Positions 38,806 to 52,500 of a DNA stretch of 64,000 nucleotides are shown here, piece by piece (within the stretch, counting starts at the first letter, position 1; each line of letters starts with the position of its first letter). This DNA comes from Carallia brachiata (taxonomy: Eukaryota > Streptophyta > Magnoliopsida > Malpighiales > Rhizophoraceae). Made by a program: the position numbers and the translations under genes. The stretch lies in NCBI GenBank assembly GCA_021464245.1, contig JADCRB010000055.1, positions 1,208,487 to 1,272,486 of the forward strand, in the 5' to 3' direction. The notes under the pieces are model-generated. The model did not search any database, was not told where the DNA came from, and saw only the letters and a list, made by a program, of their open reading frames with translations.

Positions 38806-40000
38806 TCATTTTTGGTCTTTGGGTTTCTCATTCTGGAGATACTTCAACACTCCATACGCAACAGTTCCCGCAACAAACAAGAAGACGGTAGGTGTAAAAG
38901 ATGGGTATAGATACTTCACAAAAAACCTATCCCACTCTTCAGGCAAGAATCCTGTAGTTTGAAAAAGCTAACTAGTCATTAGCTGGGAAAAATAGAAGCC
39001 ATCATTAACTAGAAGCGATTTTCCTGTTTTATCATAACATTTAAGTATCAATAGTCATTGCATTTAAGTCGAAAAAACGCCACCTGAAACAATTTTACAT
39101 ATAATTAGTGCTCAGTGCAGCAACCACACCTAAGCCATACCACAAATTACTAGGCTAAAAGCCTAAGTTAAGGTGCCTACGCGTTCTTACTTGGCAGTGT
39201 GTTACAAAATTTCCTGAAGCAAACACATTACAAAATTGGTTAAGACTCGGTTTCTTTTTGGCCATCAGCAAGACTGAATATTTAAGTTATGCTCCCAGAG
39301 GATTGCACTTATAGCCGGCTTCGAAGCTAATCTAAATCAAAAATTTCCAACCCCATATCAAAATTTGGTTATCTCTGTTTTGCTTGGCTCAGCCTCAGCT
39401 AAATTAATCAAAATTCATGTTAAAGTACTCTAGCATAAATCAACTAAATTTCAATCCATCAAGTTATAAACAAATAAATAAATAAAAAAGAAAAGAAACC
39501 CAGATGGCCAATTTTCAATAAAATCCCTAATAACACACAAAACGCAGCGTCTTTGAAATACCTGAGGCCGCGAGAACAATGCCCTCGACAAGAATGAGGC
39601 CGCCGAGGGCCAACCAGGCAAGCAAGAAAGCGCTCTCGTTCTTCCTCTGCTCTCGGGCTTTAGCCTCATCTTCTCCACTTATCAACGCCGGTTTCTCGAC
39701 CGGCACCCGCCTTATTATCGAAGCCCTTTCTCTTTTCCCTTTCTGTTTCTTCTTGTTGCCTACGCTAGTAGTAGCATTTGAGCTTGTTGTAGAAGAAGGA
39801 GATGATGAGCCAAACCCTAGGCCGGGCGGGGTGGGTTTCTTGGGCGGAGGGGCCGGGTCGCCGGTCGGATTCTGAGAGTTGATGGTGAGATTGCGCTTGG
39901 TGATGGAGAGAAGAAGAGGAGCATTGCAGGGAAGAAGATGGTGATAATGATGACTGTGTTTTTGGGTAATGGAGGATGGGGAGAGGATATTTAGCGCCAT
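38806..40000 (-). CDS. LPA2: LOW PSII ACCUMULATION 2 (LPA2), chloroplast
   Basis: LPA2 is an integral thylakoid protein needed for efficient assembly of photosystem II, where it has been reported to assist incorporation of the CP43 subunit. Two exons: 39562-40000 and 38806-38951, 194 residues, no frameshift. The N-terminus (MALNILSPSSITQKHSHHYH) with a Ser/Pro/Thr-rich stretch up to about residue 85 fits a chloroplast transit peptide plus a flexible stromal segment (PAPPPKKPTPPGLGFGSSS). KGKRERASIIRRVPVEKPAL leads into a first membrane helix (AFLLAWLALGGLILVEGIVL). After the intron, GFLPEEWDRFFVKYLYPSFT precedes a second helix (VFLFVAGTVAYGVLKYL) and the C-terminus NEKPKDQK. The neighbourhood EXL / LPA2 / mitochondrial peptidase is that of Arabidopsis At5g51550-At5g51540 (recalled). 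Confidence 0.94.
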
Positions 40001-42058
40001 TTTCAGTTTTTGTTGGTTAAGGATTTTTCTGGGTCGCCGTTTTTATTGCAAATCTTTGTGAGTTCAGTTTTTAGTTTCGGAAAATTTCACTTGTGAATTG
40101 TGATAGGTCTTAATATTATTTTACATTTCGGTCAAAAAAAATATATTATTTTACATTAATTTAAAGTAGGATATGACCTACGTAGCAAAAAAAATCTAAC
40201 TGCATAGCAAGAAATCAATAAAATATTAATTAGATTACAAAATATCAACTTACAATCTTGCATCTACTGTATTGTTTTTACTGGATTGCCTTTAAACTAA
40301 TTAAGTTTAGTATTAGCAACGATTGTTTTTTTTTTTATAAATGATTTGTTATTGTTACCTTTACCTTTGATAACATGTATTTGGGAAGAAATTGACAAAA
40401 AGATTTATGATTTGTTTGGATTGTTAGATTTTGGTAGAAAAGAAAGTTGTGAAAAAGAAATTATAATAAAGGAAAGTGATGAAAAAATGATGAGAAAGTA
40501 AAATTTTGTATTTAGATTGTATGAAAAATTTGTAAGAAAGAAAAATATAAGGATGTAATTAAAAAATACCTTACAAATAAGTGAATAACAAGTTAAACTT
40601 ATAAAAATATCTCTACAAATAATTAGATTAATTGGGTCATTTTAATAATTAAGCTTGTTTGTATTTTTTTTTTTTTTTCAATTGCTTAGTACCTTTCTCT
40701 AACACGTTTTCTTTTTCTTTTCTCATGCATACTAAATGATAAAAAGTTGCATGAATTTTCGTATTTTCATTCATTTCCTTTTCTTATTGGTTGACCAAAC
40801 ACACTAAACGAATTCGACAGAGCTTACAAATGGCTAGAAATTAGAAAGTATGCATAAATAGTCTCGATAATTTGAACTTCAAAGTCAGTCTAGATCTCCA
40901 TCAATTTAATTATTGTTGTTTTAAGATAAATTAAAATTCTTCCTAAAAACATGTTAAATTAAAATAATATTCTCAGGTTGTCTATTTTTATTTTTTTGAC
41001 AAAACAAAAAGATTTATCACGAATATATCGGTTATCAGATTTGCGGGCTGAGACTGAAACAACCTCCATTTATAAATGTTTCATTCAATTACCTTATAAG
41101 GATAAACCTACCACCTAAATACCAACGGCACTGAACATAATTTTGTCACTAGAAATTGTGACAATTGTCAAGTCATGCTCCCAATACTGTACTACACACC
41201 TGCGCCAACCTCTTTGAGGGACCACCTAACATTTGCTAAGAGAAGCGAAGACATAAAACTCAAATTTAAATCATCCACTTGAAAACATTCTGACTTACAA
41301 ATAAACTATCACTTACAGTGCTGTCTATTTTTATTTTAGTAATATAAACCTATTTTTATTTTAGTAATATCTATATTGACGATATAGAATAATGAGCTCG
41401 AAGCCCAAGGAGCTGAAACTTCGTAGAACTTCTAATGGCCCACATGAACATCTTGGGTTGTTCAGTGTTGTTTCCGTCAATGTATCATATGGGCTTCCAG
41501 ACCCATGAGCCTGTTCGCTTGCTCAGGAACCCTTCTTTTTCCCTCGACCGAAGGACACAGTTCCACCTCTTCCATGTGAAAATCTTTGTTTTTTATTCCC
41601 CATTTTCTAATGTTAAATTTATCCCTTAATCAGTTTAAATTTAAGCGCAAGAAAACGCATCTGGAGAAATAAACATAACATGGAGAAACTACATCCAAAA
41701 TTTCTCTTCTTTTACCCGCAAACAAATGAAACGATTTACCTCACTTGTCATCTACAATTGCAAGAGAGAGAGCAACTTCCAATGGAAATAATACATTTCC
41801 CCAAATAATTTATAACTCTAATCGCCGCTGCAGTCACGAGCTCTTGAAAGGACTTCGAGATAATTGAAACTGAACCTGGCCAGGCAACTGATGAAATGTT
41901 TCTTCAACCATGAGGCCCGCAAGACAAGATAATCTCTTTAACAAATGGGCTTTTCACGGGATCTCCGTTCCACACCTTTATAGTTCATTTCCCACATGGG
42001 GTGTTGGGGCGTTTCTTCAATACTCGAATTCTCCCCACGACGTCTTTCTTATCACGAA
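40001..42058. other. Intergenic between LPA2 and the M3 peptidase
   Basis: Includes the LPA2 promoter, the family B-like element listed separately and AT-rich sequence. The block 41010-41100 (ACGAATATATCGGTTATCAGATTT...) resembles sequences at 5660-5740 and 27370-27440, so a dispersed repeat of unknown type is probable. The last 250 bases are the 3' UTR of the peptidase gene. Confidence 0.4.
40408..40805 (+). mobile_element. Diverged MITE, possibly family B copy 4
   Basis: Left end TGATTTGTTTGGATTGTTAG and right end GGTTGACCAAACACACT are imperfect inverses. The body is purine-rich (AGAAAGTTGTGAAAAAG, GAAAGTGATGAAAAAATG) with a pyrimidine-rich right part. The relation to family B is by style and termini only. 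Confidence 0.4.
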
Positions 42059-45000
42059 TTACAAGCAGAACTGTTCCTGCTTCTCTTTCATTAACCTTAA
42101 TTCATCCAACAAACTCGTTGTATCAGGAACTACTCCTCTATGGCAGTACTTTATAATCCCTCCCCCCGCCAAATCATTCAACATTTCGGCTGGGTCTTTG
42201 GCTCCACCATGCTGCAACAACTTTGATCTTAGGGCGGTTCCTGTGGCTAATGAAAGAGGATCTTCCTCACAAACTTTTCTCCATATAGTAGCAGCAAAAC
42301 ATCTGGCATACAGGTAGCTATAGTAGCCTGGGAAAAAAAAAAAAAGAGACAGATAAGAACTGAACCTAAAAGCTATCAAGATTTATTGTAACCCTTCACC
42401 AGAGTCACCAAAAGATCAACAGCTCGAAATGCTCCAAACATACCTGCACCATAATTAAGAAGATGATTGAATCGGATCTCCCAATGCGTGCCCTCTGCAT
42501 GCTTCCAACTGGAATGCTGTCTTGTAAGTTCAGCAACAATAGAACTTGTATTGCTTTGCAAGGCAGGTTTTTCTCCAAAAATTGTTTGGTCAACCAAAGC
42601 ATACAAAATCTAGTTGAACACCAGACAAGTTGAAAAAAAAAAAAAAAAAAGAGATTAGAAATCTATACTTTCCTAATCAGTGTTCTTTACAAAGTGTGCA
42701 CATATTAAGCTGATTTATGCGGAATGATAAACCTGCCGTTGCAACTCAGTTGCCGCAAACATATCCTTGGCACCTTGCATTGACTTAACCAACTGCTCAG
42801 GTATTATTTCACCCGTTGAATGGTGCTTTGCAAATGTCCTCAAGACTCTGTAATCCCAGGCATAGTACCTAGACACACCATCAATTTTCCTGTTAACCAC
42901 AATTGATCCATAGATTCAGAAGATCATCTACATGCAAAATATCCAAGGGATGCATTAGCAGCGAGAGATTGTAGTACTTTTTTCGGTCCATACATATTAT
43001 AGTACTTTAATAATAAAGAACGCAGAGGGTATGGGCGCAAAAATTGATGAGGTGATCATACTTCCACAAGTAACATTTTCATCATTGGTTAAAATGGATA
43101 TTCCAGAGAAAGGAGAAAAAGAATTCCACCGTCTCAAACTGAAAGCAGCAGCAGGCTACTTCTCAGGCGAGCCTAAATCAACAATTGTATTCTGCTGGCT
43201 CAAATGCTTCAGAGTTGTTTACTTACAATCAAGCACTTTTGAACATTCACCAGCAGAGTATAGTTATCTTGGTGTATCCAGCATTATGATTCTTGTAACG
43301 AATACTTGCTTAACAAGAATAAGTTATTTAGAAATTGCAAATCTCCTACTCACTCAAAAAGGTTTGATGGCACCTCAGCAAAGTCGAGAGCTACCCTGGT
43401 GCCTGAAAAATGCTGATAATCCTGCAAGAGGAATCAAAAGATAAACCCAATTGAACAACACACAAGAAGATATGATCTCGCTACTCCAATTAAGGTCTTA
43501 AAATCATACCGTTCTTGAGAGCAAGGAATGAAGAGCATGTCCAAACTCATGAAATAGAGTTTCGACTTCCCAGTGATTAAGCCTCACAGCTGCTGAATTA
43601 TGTGCGCCTGAAAAATTGCAAACAAGAGCCATAACCTGCAGTAAATTTAACCAAACTCAATCAGGAAAAAGTGCAAATGATTTTTCATTTCTTCTAAAGA
43701 AAATGCACTAGTAACATGTTTTTGTCTAAATATGGTTTTTACCATTCCACAGGATAAGTTTTGAGCATAACACTGGTTTACAGGTTCCCACATTGAGCAG
43801 CTAATTCATGGATTACTAAATAAGGCTATCTAGGTTCTCCATTTTAGGAGCCAACCCCTAACATAGTGGTTGCCGATGACTTCCTTCCGATGCATTGCCC
43901 TCTTATGCAAAGGATTATATACTAACCACCATAGTGATACCCATATGATTCTGGCAGTTGTCATGCTTCCTCCACCAATGACCAAACAAAATCTCAACCC
44001 CATGTGTGGGTATCCACGATTAAACACTCATAAGGCGCCTAGCAAAGTTCCCCAGAACTGAAAATACTTATAAAGTTTCAACATAGCAGACAATTCATGT
44101 CTTTGAAAATACTTAAAACTCTCTTTCTCTGAAGAAGCAGAGATTGATAATAAAAGTAGCTGTCCAGTACTGCATTACAATAATTGCAGTCATATTAGTG
44201 AAATAAAATAAACAGAAAAGAAATAAGATAGATCAGGTCCATTGACATACAGGAAGTTGATATTCAGTTTCAGAAATGCGTCGGCCGCCTTTAATGGCGA
44301 AGCTAGCACAACCTGGATATTTGTCCTTCCTGGAGCACAAATCAAGGTATAAATAGCCCAAGTCGCCCTGCAACAATGTGTAACCATCTAATATATCAAA
44401 GAAACTGGCAAAAAGAAGCACTTAGTGAAGTTTAGTACGGGTACTCTTTAATTATTACCACAATGCAACTGCCAAATAATTTCCTGGAAGGCAGCATCAT
44501 TGTGCATGAAAGGACTTTAAAGTATCTCCAACAGCACAGCTTATGGAAACATTTTAAATCACATCAAAATAGTTAAGGGTGCATCAAAAGTTCTACGGAG
44601 ATTCAGAGCAGTGGCCCAGTGGGTAACTCAAATCTGGATATATGTAGACACGAGTGCATCAAAAGTTCTAGAATGCATAATGTTGTCATTGAGCAACTAA
44701 GTGCAGATCTGAAATTATCTGAGTTCAAGGGCACAAATGTATAATTTGAATGGTTGAATCATAAATACAGAAGAAATAAGAACAGCAGATGCAGTAGGTC
44801 CCTTATACACATACAGAAACAAGAGCTTCAGTATAACTACCATCTATATCAAGAACTTTTTCAATTTGAACCGGATCAAAGTAAATACCTCTTCAGGATG
44901 ATGAAGAGACATTTTAACCACATCTGGGTGCCACGATTCACCTGGTGCCATAGAGACAATCTGAAATGATGCACCAAATAAGGACTTTGCCAGCACTCTC

Positions 45001-48000
45001 AGACCTTCGATACATTGTGGTAGAGCAAAATATGAAGCTACAACCTGTCCCAAATAAGAGAAAAGGCTAAGGATAGGAAATAAAAGAAATTGCCACTTTG
45101 TTTCCCAGAAAAAAAGGAAAAAAAAACAACTTAAAGAAATCACCTGTCAAGATGACAACATATAAAACAGAAGTGCAACTTACCGAAGAGTCCAAATTAT
45201 GAGCAGAAGATTTCATCATCCTTGTATAGTATGGCTGGTCCCACGGCTCTAAATCAATAGATCTTTGCCGACATTCCTTCCTCTTAAAGTTCCTAATTGC
45301 CTCAAACTCCTGGGGAAATTTAAACAGATCATAAAAAGAATGATGCTGAAGATATATTATAAATCATGGTGAGCAAGTGGCAAAGCATATACTTAGAATT
45401 AAATTGGCATACAGCATAGTACCTGATCGGCCTTTGGCCTGACAATCTTGCTCATCTCGCACAGAAAGGACATGACAACCTCAGGCGACAAAGCTAAGTT
45501 TTGTTTCACCATAAATTCAGCATAGGATCCACACCCCAGGATCTGCTCCAAAGACAAAAAATATGAGTGCAATAGGATACACAAAAATTTGGAATATACA
45601 TGGATAATGAAGTTATCATATCAACCATGGTGACAGAAAGTATTGAATTGGATGTTTACAGAATAACAGCTGTTGAGTTAATTACGCCAGTAGATTAAAA
45701 CAGGTAAAAGCACGTGCATGCTGACCAAGTACCAATTTCCTAGCGACAAATGTCCCCTTTTCATCATTTTCTTTACCATGCATTGCTATTACATACCAGA
45801 GTGCATCATACAGGATTGCCAACCACTTTGGATAATGATATATCACCTGAGCAAGCTCATGGCGAGCAGCAATAAGCTTATCAAGAACTTCAAGGTTCGT
45901 ATGTGGTGAAGAGTTTCCATTGATATATGCCAACTTTCTAACCTGGAAAAGAACAAAAAGAAAATTCAACCATAAATCTGGAAATTTTAAGTCTAGATTA
46001 CAACCCCAGGCAAGGTTGCATGTGACAGACATAAGTGTGCTCATATGAGTGTGTAACATTCTACATGCATGAGTCCATACAGTATAAGGCTTTACAGGTG
46101 AAGAATCAAATTCTATCCTTTTTTCAGGCCTGAACAGTTAAATAAGTTGTTTTACATAAAAAAAGGGGGACCAAACTGCATCAAGATCAATATATTTTAG
46201 CAAATTCTGGTTGTGGAAACTGAATTTCAAGAAAGAAGAAGAAAGGAGAATAAAAATTGCCAGATACTATCAACCAATGAAAGCTACCTCATCATCTGAT
46301 GTCCATTGCAGAACAAAGGCAAGAGCATGTGGCTCTGTTGTCATCCGAAATCCTTTTACCTTCATCTTATTCGATGACACCAGCGATCCAGCTGAACTAG
46401 CAAATGAAAACTGATCAATGGGTGTGACGCAATGGTGCACAGATTTTGGAATGCGAGATGCCGGAAATATATCCACGTGACCAGGATCTATGGCAATATT
46501 TTCCCCAAATCTGATCAGAATGTTCATCAAAATGTATTACGAAATCACTCCGATGAATATCATTGATGTCACACTGAGACGACAATGAAATCGAGCAACA
46601 AGAAATTGAATCCATACTTACTCCTTGCAGAGCTTAAAAATGTCTGCATTTAGCTGATTCACTCTATCCAACTTTTCTGCAAAGTAGATCCAACAAGTTT
46701 ATTTTGTGCAAGCGAAATCAAACTTCAAAAGTGCAAAACTTGTTTTGCCGGAATGGAAAAGAGCCAATGGATACAATACCGCACGGAAGATGGATTCCAC
46801 CCCTTTCAAAGTCAATGCGCAGGTGATGGGCAGCCCTATGAGCCTCCTTTGACAGCAAATGCCCATCTTGCTCTGCTTTCTTCACCAGCGCATATAGAGT
46901 ATGATTTGTATTAAGATACTGTATGCAAGCAAGAAAGCACACCAAAATGATGAGCAGTTACAGCAATCGAAATGATCAGATCTAAAAAAATTAGCCACAT
47001 GGAAAACCCACAAAGGCAATTTGAAAACCAAACAGATCACTGGTCAGTGGTCACCTCACATGTAGATATTCATTAATCCTCATTGATGCCTTGTTAGCCT
47101 CCCCGACAAATTCCCTAATGTAACATTACAATAAACAACAGCAATGGTGAGAAGTTTACGGCTAACAGACAGAACTAGACAGTGTTGAAAAAACTCAATG
47201 CTTGATTCCGACAGTCGAGCCAGAAATTTAAGTTAGTGGAGCAATGTTTATATATTAAAGAGATGATCGTATTTACCTAATAAAAAGATCTCTTTTGTAT
47301 TTAATTTTTTAAATAACTAGGGCGCAAAACTGATTTTTGGTGCAAAAATTCTACAAATTTTATACTAATACTCAAAATTTTCTAAATTACAGTGAGGGAT
47401 TCGAGTGGCTCCGCCACTGCTTGATTCTGTAAACCTGTCCGGATGAGTGTTTCTACAGAGCTCTGCCGAGTCCACAACAGAACAGACCTATCAAATCAAT
47501 CACCAAAGACATTTCAGGCATTCGTAACGCCGGAATCAGTTAACAAGCTAAGAACAAAACATTCTGCGCGCGTGACAAGACACGCGCCCATTGAACATGT
47601 AACCTACTGTGTCTGAAATCTCATCCATTGCTCGGATAATCTCCGCCGAAGAAGACATGCTTGAAATACGGTTAACAAGTTCTCCAGACCTACAAATCAC
47701 GCGTTACACTCCGTTCTGTAATTAACAGCAAAACATTCATTTCCTACAATTTTTTTTCTTGTAATATATGCATGCATAAATCTTTAATTTCATTCTCTTT
47801 TCGGAAATTACCTTTCAATGGCTTCATCGACAAAACGTTGAAAGCCTTTCGGAGATTTTAAATGATCAAATCCGTACAGGCCGGTGGTGGCTCCAGCTTG
47901 TCGAGGTAAGGGCCGGCTGCTGAAGCCTCGGCCCGAATTGTACGGCTTGGGAATATGCTTGAGACGGAGTTTCCACACGGTTTTGCGGATTAGATTGGAC

Positions 48001-48002
48001 AT
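42059..48002 (-). CDS. MIP: Mitochondrial intermediate peptidase (M3 family zinc oligopeptidase)
   Basis: The mitochondrial intermediate peptidase (OCT1 in Arabidopsis and yeast) removes an octapeptide from proteins already cut by the general processing peptidase. Seventeen exons join with correct phases: 47812-48002, 47608-47689, 47435-47487, 47060-47114, 46780-46918, 46622-46676, 46288-46510, 45847-45942, 45423-45542, 45184-45309, 44889-45044, 44251-44367, 43510-43635, 43354-43421, 42733-42868, 42444-42609 and 42059-42327. They total 2178 nt or 725 residues with no frameshift. The N-terminus (MSNLIRKTVWKLRLKHIPKP...GFSSRPLPRQ) is a basic, Ser/Arg-rich mitochondrial presequence. Exon 13 carries the zinc motif HEFGHALHS (H-E-x-x-H). 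The next exon has LDFAEVPSNLFE, whose Glu is expected to be the third metal ligand. WHPDVVKMSLHHPEEGDLGY and ARTFHSTG-like blocks further support family M3. The start was placed at the first ATG (48002) of an upstream-open frame. Confidence 0.95.
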
Positions 48003-49253
48003 CGATCGGCGGCGGCGGAGCTGCTGCGGTTGTTGGGCGGCTCTGCTTCTCTGGAGGATCAAAACGACGCGTCCTGTTTGCGTTGAACGCTTTCCCGACT
48101 CGAAGTTTCTTCTGGTTCTTTCCTTTTTAGTTTGGTTTTTTTATAACACTACTACGTACCCAGACGATTTGTATTTAGATAGTGTCTATATTATAACTCA
48201 TATATTATAACTCATGTTATATTTTATATAATAATAATCAAAAAAGAATATACAAAATTATAAAAAAATAATTATTATTTATAAATTTTATTATTACGTT
48301 TGTAAAAAATATAATATTACTGTAATATAGGCATTATTTAATTACCAAATCATCTAATTATCTAATTTTTTTATTAGAGATCATTATTAATAATAATAGT
48401 AATAATATTCAATATCAATAATCAATAATCATCAACAACAAAACTAAACACCTTCTAAAAAAAAAAAATACTTTATTTAAAAATAAAACGCACTTCTTCG
48501 ATTAAAGCAATTATTAGAAACATGATAAACAGTTGATTTTTTAACTTTTATATGTCTAGTTTAGAGTTTATATGATATCTTTCCAAATTTCAAGAAATTT
48601 TTTTAATCTACAATCTTTGGTGTATAAGACTAAGGATCAATCTATGTAAAAAAAAATGCGGTAGATTTAGCGATAAGATAAATAAGTGTTGAATTAGTGT
48701 TGAATTCCCAGTCACAAAGAGTTGAAAATTTTTTATTCCCCCAAATATTGTGCCACAACTAATGTAGTAATAATAATATGCTAATAGAACCATATTGCAC
48801 AGGATTAAAGCAAATGTTATAAAATTTGGTGAAAAAATGTCTAAATTTTTATTGACAATATATTTTATGCGAAACAAACCAAAAAAAATATTTCACAACA
48901 AATAAACACACCCTAACATGGACCAACTTTCTCTTTGTCACGAGTCAACTATGATGTTTAAATCAAAAAGAGGCATCAAGTTAAATTCAATTGAAATTGC
49001 TTTTGCAATTAAAAATGAGAATCTAATTTTTTATATAAAAAAATGAATACATTTAGTTTATAATTAAATCTATTTTTTTTGTGAAAAAATTTAACAATTA
49101 AATTACCACACACACTTCGCGGCTAGCCCGTTTTCAAAACCCAAAACAGGAAATAATAATAAATAAACAGACAAAAACGGCGTATCGGTAGAATTGAAAG
49201 ATTCAGTTCAGTTCTTGTCACAGTCTAGCGATCCGTTTCCCGCGAAAATCTCT
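48003..49253. other. Divergent intergenic region between the M3 peptidase and the IRE-type kinase
   Basis: About 1.4 kb shared upstream region. AT-rich, with a possible degenerate family A element around 48600-48905 (right end CACAACAAATAAACACACCC). No telo-box or TATA box could be assigned confidently. Confidence 0.35.
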
Positions 49254-49290
49254 CTTTCTCGCTCTCTCTCTCTCTGTCTCTCTCTCTCTA
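49254..49290 (+). repeat. CT microsatellite in the kinase 5' leader
   Basis: (CT)n/(CTCTGT) tract about 150-190 bases upstream of the kinase start, in a pyrimidine-rich leader that continues to about 49345. Confidence 0.75.
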
Positions 49291-49387
49291 ACGTCCGTTT
49301 CTTTCTTTCTTCCTTTCTTTTTTTGATTGAATTATTTCTTTCTTTTTATCTCGCTAAGGTGGTCAGTGCTCCGACAGTCGCAATGCA

Positions 49388-49540
49388 ATGAAGAACCCTA
49401 TTTATATTCCAACCAACCAAACACACCTTATCCAAATCCATGTCGAGCTTTGCTTCTTTTTCTTCTTCAAGCAACCCGGACAATCAAGATCCTTCTTCCA
49501 CGACCCCGACTTCGGCACCGTCGACGCCGTCTTCCTATAA
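49388..49540 (+). other. Upstream ORF overlapping the kinase start
   Basis: An ATG at 49388 opens a 50-codon frame ([20 protein letters not shown] onward) ending with TAA at 49538-49540. It overlaps the first 100 bases of the kinase coding region in another frame. A minimal ATG-CAA-TGA frame lies just before it at 49383. Whether both are in the mature mRNA depends on the unknown transcription start. Confidence 0.4.
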
Positions 49541-52500
49541 GCTCCTAAAGATCCCTCCCATCCGTCCCAGTTCCGACGATAATAGTACACCCGACGCCGC
49601 CGGCGGAGAAAATATTAATTACTACGACAAGGAGGACGAGGACGAGGAGCAGGAGGAGGAGGAATCCGAAAGGGGAAATCCGGCGGGGATTCTCCGATCA
49701 CTCTCGCGTCTTCGCTAGGGTTAAACCATATCCGTACAAGATCCGTTCCGTCTTCTTCTCCTCTCCGATTTTCTTCATCTGTGGGCGCCCCTGCGATTCT
49801 TGGCAAGGACGAGGCCAATGGTGGAAAAGACAAATGTAGGGCCGAAAACAGGCCTAAATCGGCAATTTCTGACGATAACATATCAACGGTCTCGAAGCAA
49901 GATATGAGTCATTCTTGAATGTCTCCGGTGATTTTCTTTCTTTTTTTTTTGGTATTTTTTACGAGATGTTTCTCTGATCTTTAATGGGCTTTTTTTTTTT
50001 GAAAAAAAAATAAAAATAAAAATTGAACAGTAAAAAAGGTTTCATTGAGCCAATCCAAATCTTTCAGACATCCATCGCCGCTCAATCCATCTTTGGAGGT
50101 AATTTCCTGTACATATTTATACTAGACGTAGCTTTTTTTTTTTCTTTTTGTTAAGTTCCTTGCCTCTTTTGCAGAACACCCATGCAGCTTTTGCCAAGGA
50201 ATTGCAGTCTCCGTGTTTCCAAGCTATACTGCGTGCTACCAGTGGAAGGAAGAAGAAGGCTCCAAATGTTAAGAGCTTCTCTCACGAGCTCAATTCCAAA
50301 GGAGTTCGACCTTTTTCTGTGTGGAGGTCTCGAGCATTTGGTCACATGGAGGTATATTCGTGTTTATGGTCTCATTTCTTACTCTATTTTTTACTGTTAT
50401 CGTCTGTTTTCCTATGCTTTTTTTTGAAATTGTAGATGGGATATGGGAATATGTTCATCTGATTATTTGTAGGAAGCTATTGTAGCAATCAGGGCAAAAT
50501 TTGAGAAGTTGAAGGAAGAAGTTGATGCCGATTTGGGTATATTTGCTGGAGATATGGTGGGTATACTTGAAAAGACCTCGGCTACTCACCCCGAATGGAA
50601 AGAAAGTTTGGAGGACTTGTTGGTTGTAGCCAAGCAATGTGCAACGATGCCACCCAGTGAGTTTCGGGTGAAATGTGAGGGCATTGTCCAGAATCTAGAT
50701 GATAGGCGACAAGAACTTCTGATGGGAGTCCTTAAACAAGCACATACCCGCCTTCTCTTCATTCTCACTAGATGCACCAGGATTGTACAGTTCCAAAAAG
50801 ATAGTGGTTATAAGGAAGAGCACATTCTTGGTCTTCATCAGTTTAGTGATCTTGGAGTATATTCAGACCACATTTTAGAAATTTCCCAGCAGGACTTTAG
50901 TGGTCCATCGACGGTCGGGAAGTTGGTGACTGAAAAGCAGAGGAAGAAGGCCCATGGTCAAGAACATGACAGTGTGGTTGCAAAGCATGATCCTGATCAA
51001 GGTGCAGAGATTGGCACTGCTAAAAGTGCCAATTCAACAACAAGCAGCTTTAGGATGTCATCTTGGAAGAAGCTTCCGTCTACTGTTGAGAAAAACCGAA
51101 AGGGACCTACTACTTCCAAGGATATATCTGAACAAGTTCCTCATAAGAGCAGAACCGCATCTTGTATGGATGATCATTCTGAAAATCTTGAATCTCCACA
51201 GCATCCACCATCCTCCGGAATAAGAAAAGTTTCTTGTGGATTCTGGACTGAGCATCACCACACTTCATATGAAAATTCTATGATATGCCGCATTTGTGAG
51301 GTCGAAATACCAATTGTACATGTAGAGGAGCATTCTGTACTATGCACAATTGCGGACAGATGTGACCTTAAAGGCTTAACTATAAATGAACGGCTTGAAA
51401 GAGTTGCAGAAACAATTGAAAAGATATTGGAATCATGGACACCAAAAAGCACGCCAAAAAGCTCTGATACCCCAAGAGGAAGTCTTGACATTGAAAGAGC
51501 AGATGTACACGAGGAGTTAGATGAGTTACCCAAGAAAAACAGCCTTTTTCAACGCAGCTCTGAAGACATGCTTGATGTTGTGCCTGGTGCTGACAATGCT
51601 TTTGTAAAAGAAGATCTTAATGTTCTGGCTGACATTGCAAGTGAAGCACGTTCTAAGCTGGTACCTGATATAGACGCAAAATCTTCATCAGGAGGGAGCT
51701 TGACTCCCAGATCAACATTATTAACCCCATGGACTAGCCAGATCAAATTTCTGTTGAGTGGAAGATTGACAATAACAGAGCTTGAGAATAGTCAGCAGGT
51801 ATGCAGTTCTCTTAGATTGTTTTGTTGAAGGAATTCTCTGGTTTCACTTAAATTATTCCTGAAAACACATTATGGAATTGATGTCAGAAAAGTATGTGCT
51901 ATAATTGTTGTGCAGTGCTGCCTTATAGTTTAAGTTTCCTGATTCATTAGGGATTGCAATTATTTTGTATAAGTTGAATCTGGAATAATTGAGAGTTCTA
52001 ACAAACGATTTTTTTTTCCATATCAAAGCATACATGTTCCTGTGCACAGAACTGAAAGCAATAAATCCATTCCAGACACATCTAGTGTCATAAGTAGTTA
52101 TATTCCAAAAGAATACGCCTCGCAGCCACCTATGTGTCATGTTTATATTGCAGTCAGTGTGAGCAATTCATGATTCTACAGAGAACATTTTTTGACCTGC
52201 CAGTTGGTTCATTTCATGAACCCAGTGACTTTTAGGGTTAGATTTTGAAATTGGGCACATTTTAAAAAATCTCCTTTCGACAATTTGTCCGTGATGCTAT
52301 ATGATGGGAGTGGGAGTTTTGTGTTAACCGTATTAAATGCATTTACAGGTAATCAAGCTACTGGATCTTGCTCGTTCCATTGCAAATGTGAATGGCAGTG
52401 ATTATAGTACATTAGAGTGCTTGCTTGATCATCTAGAACACCTCAAATATGCCATCCAAGATAGGAAGGTGGATGCACTCATTGTAGAGACTTTTGGAAG

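Noticed and set aside
39579..39875. 98-codon plus-strand frame opposite LPA2 exon 1
   Set aside because: It is an antisense shadow of a Ser/Pro-rich coding exon; the minus strand carries the recognised protein with correct splicing.
43640..44250. Extra exon within the long intron between peptidase exons 12 and 13
   Set aside because: Exons on both sides join in phase and the M3 fold needs no insertion here; the intron sequence looks like a decayed repeat.
42059..49253. Possible bidirectional promoter between the M3 peptidase and the kinase
   Set aside because: The spacing of about 1.4 kb with a probable degenerate MITE in between gives no sign of a shared core promoter.
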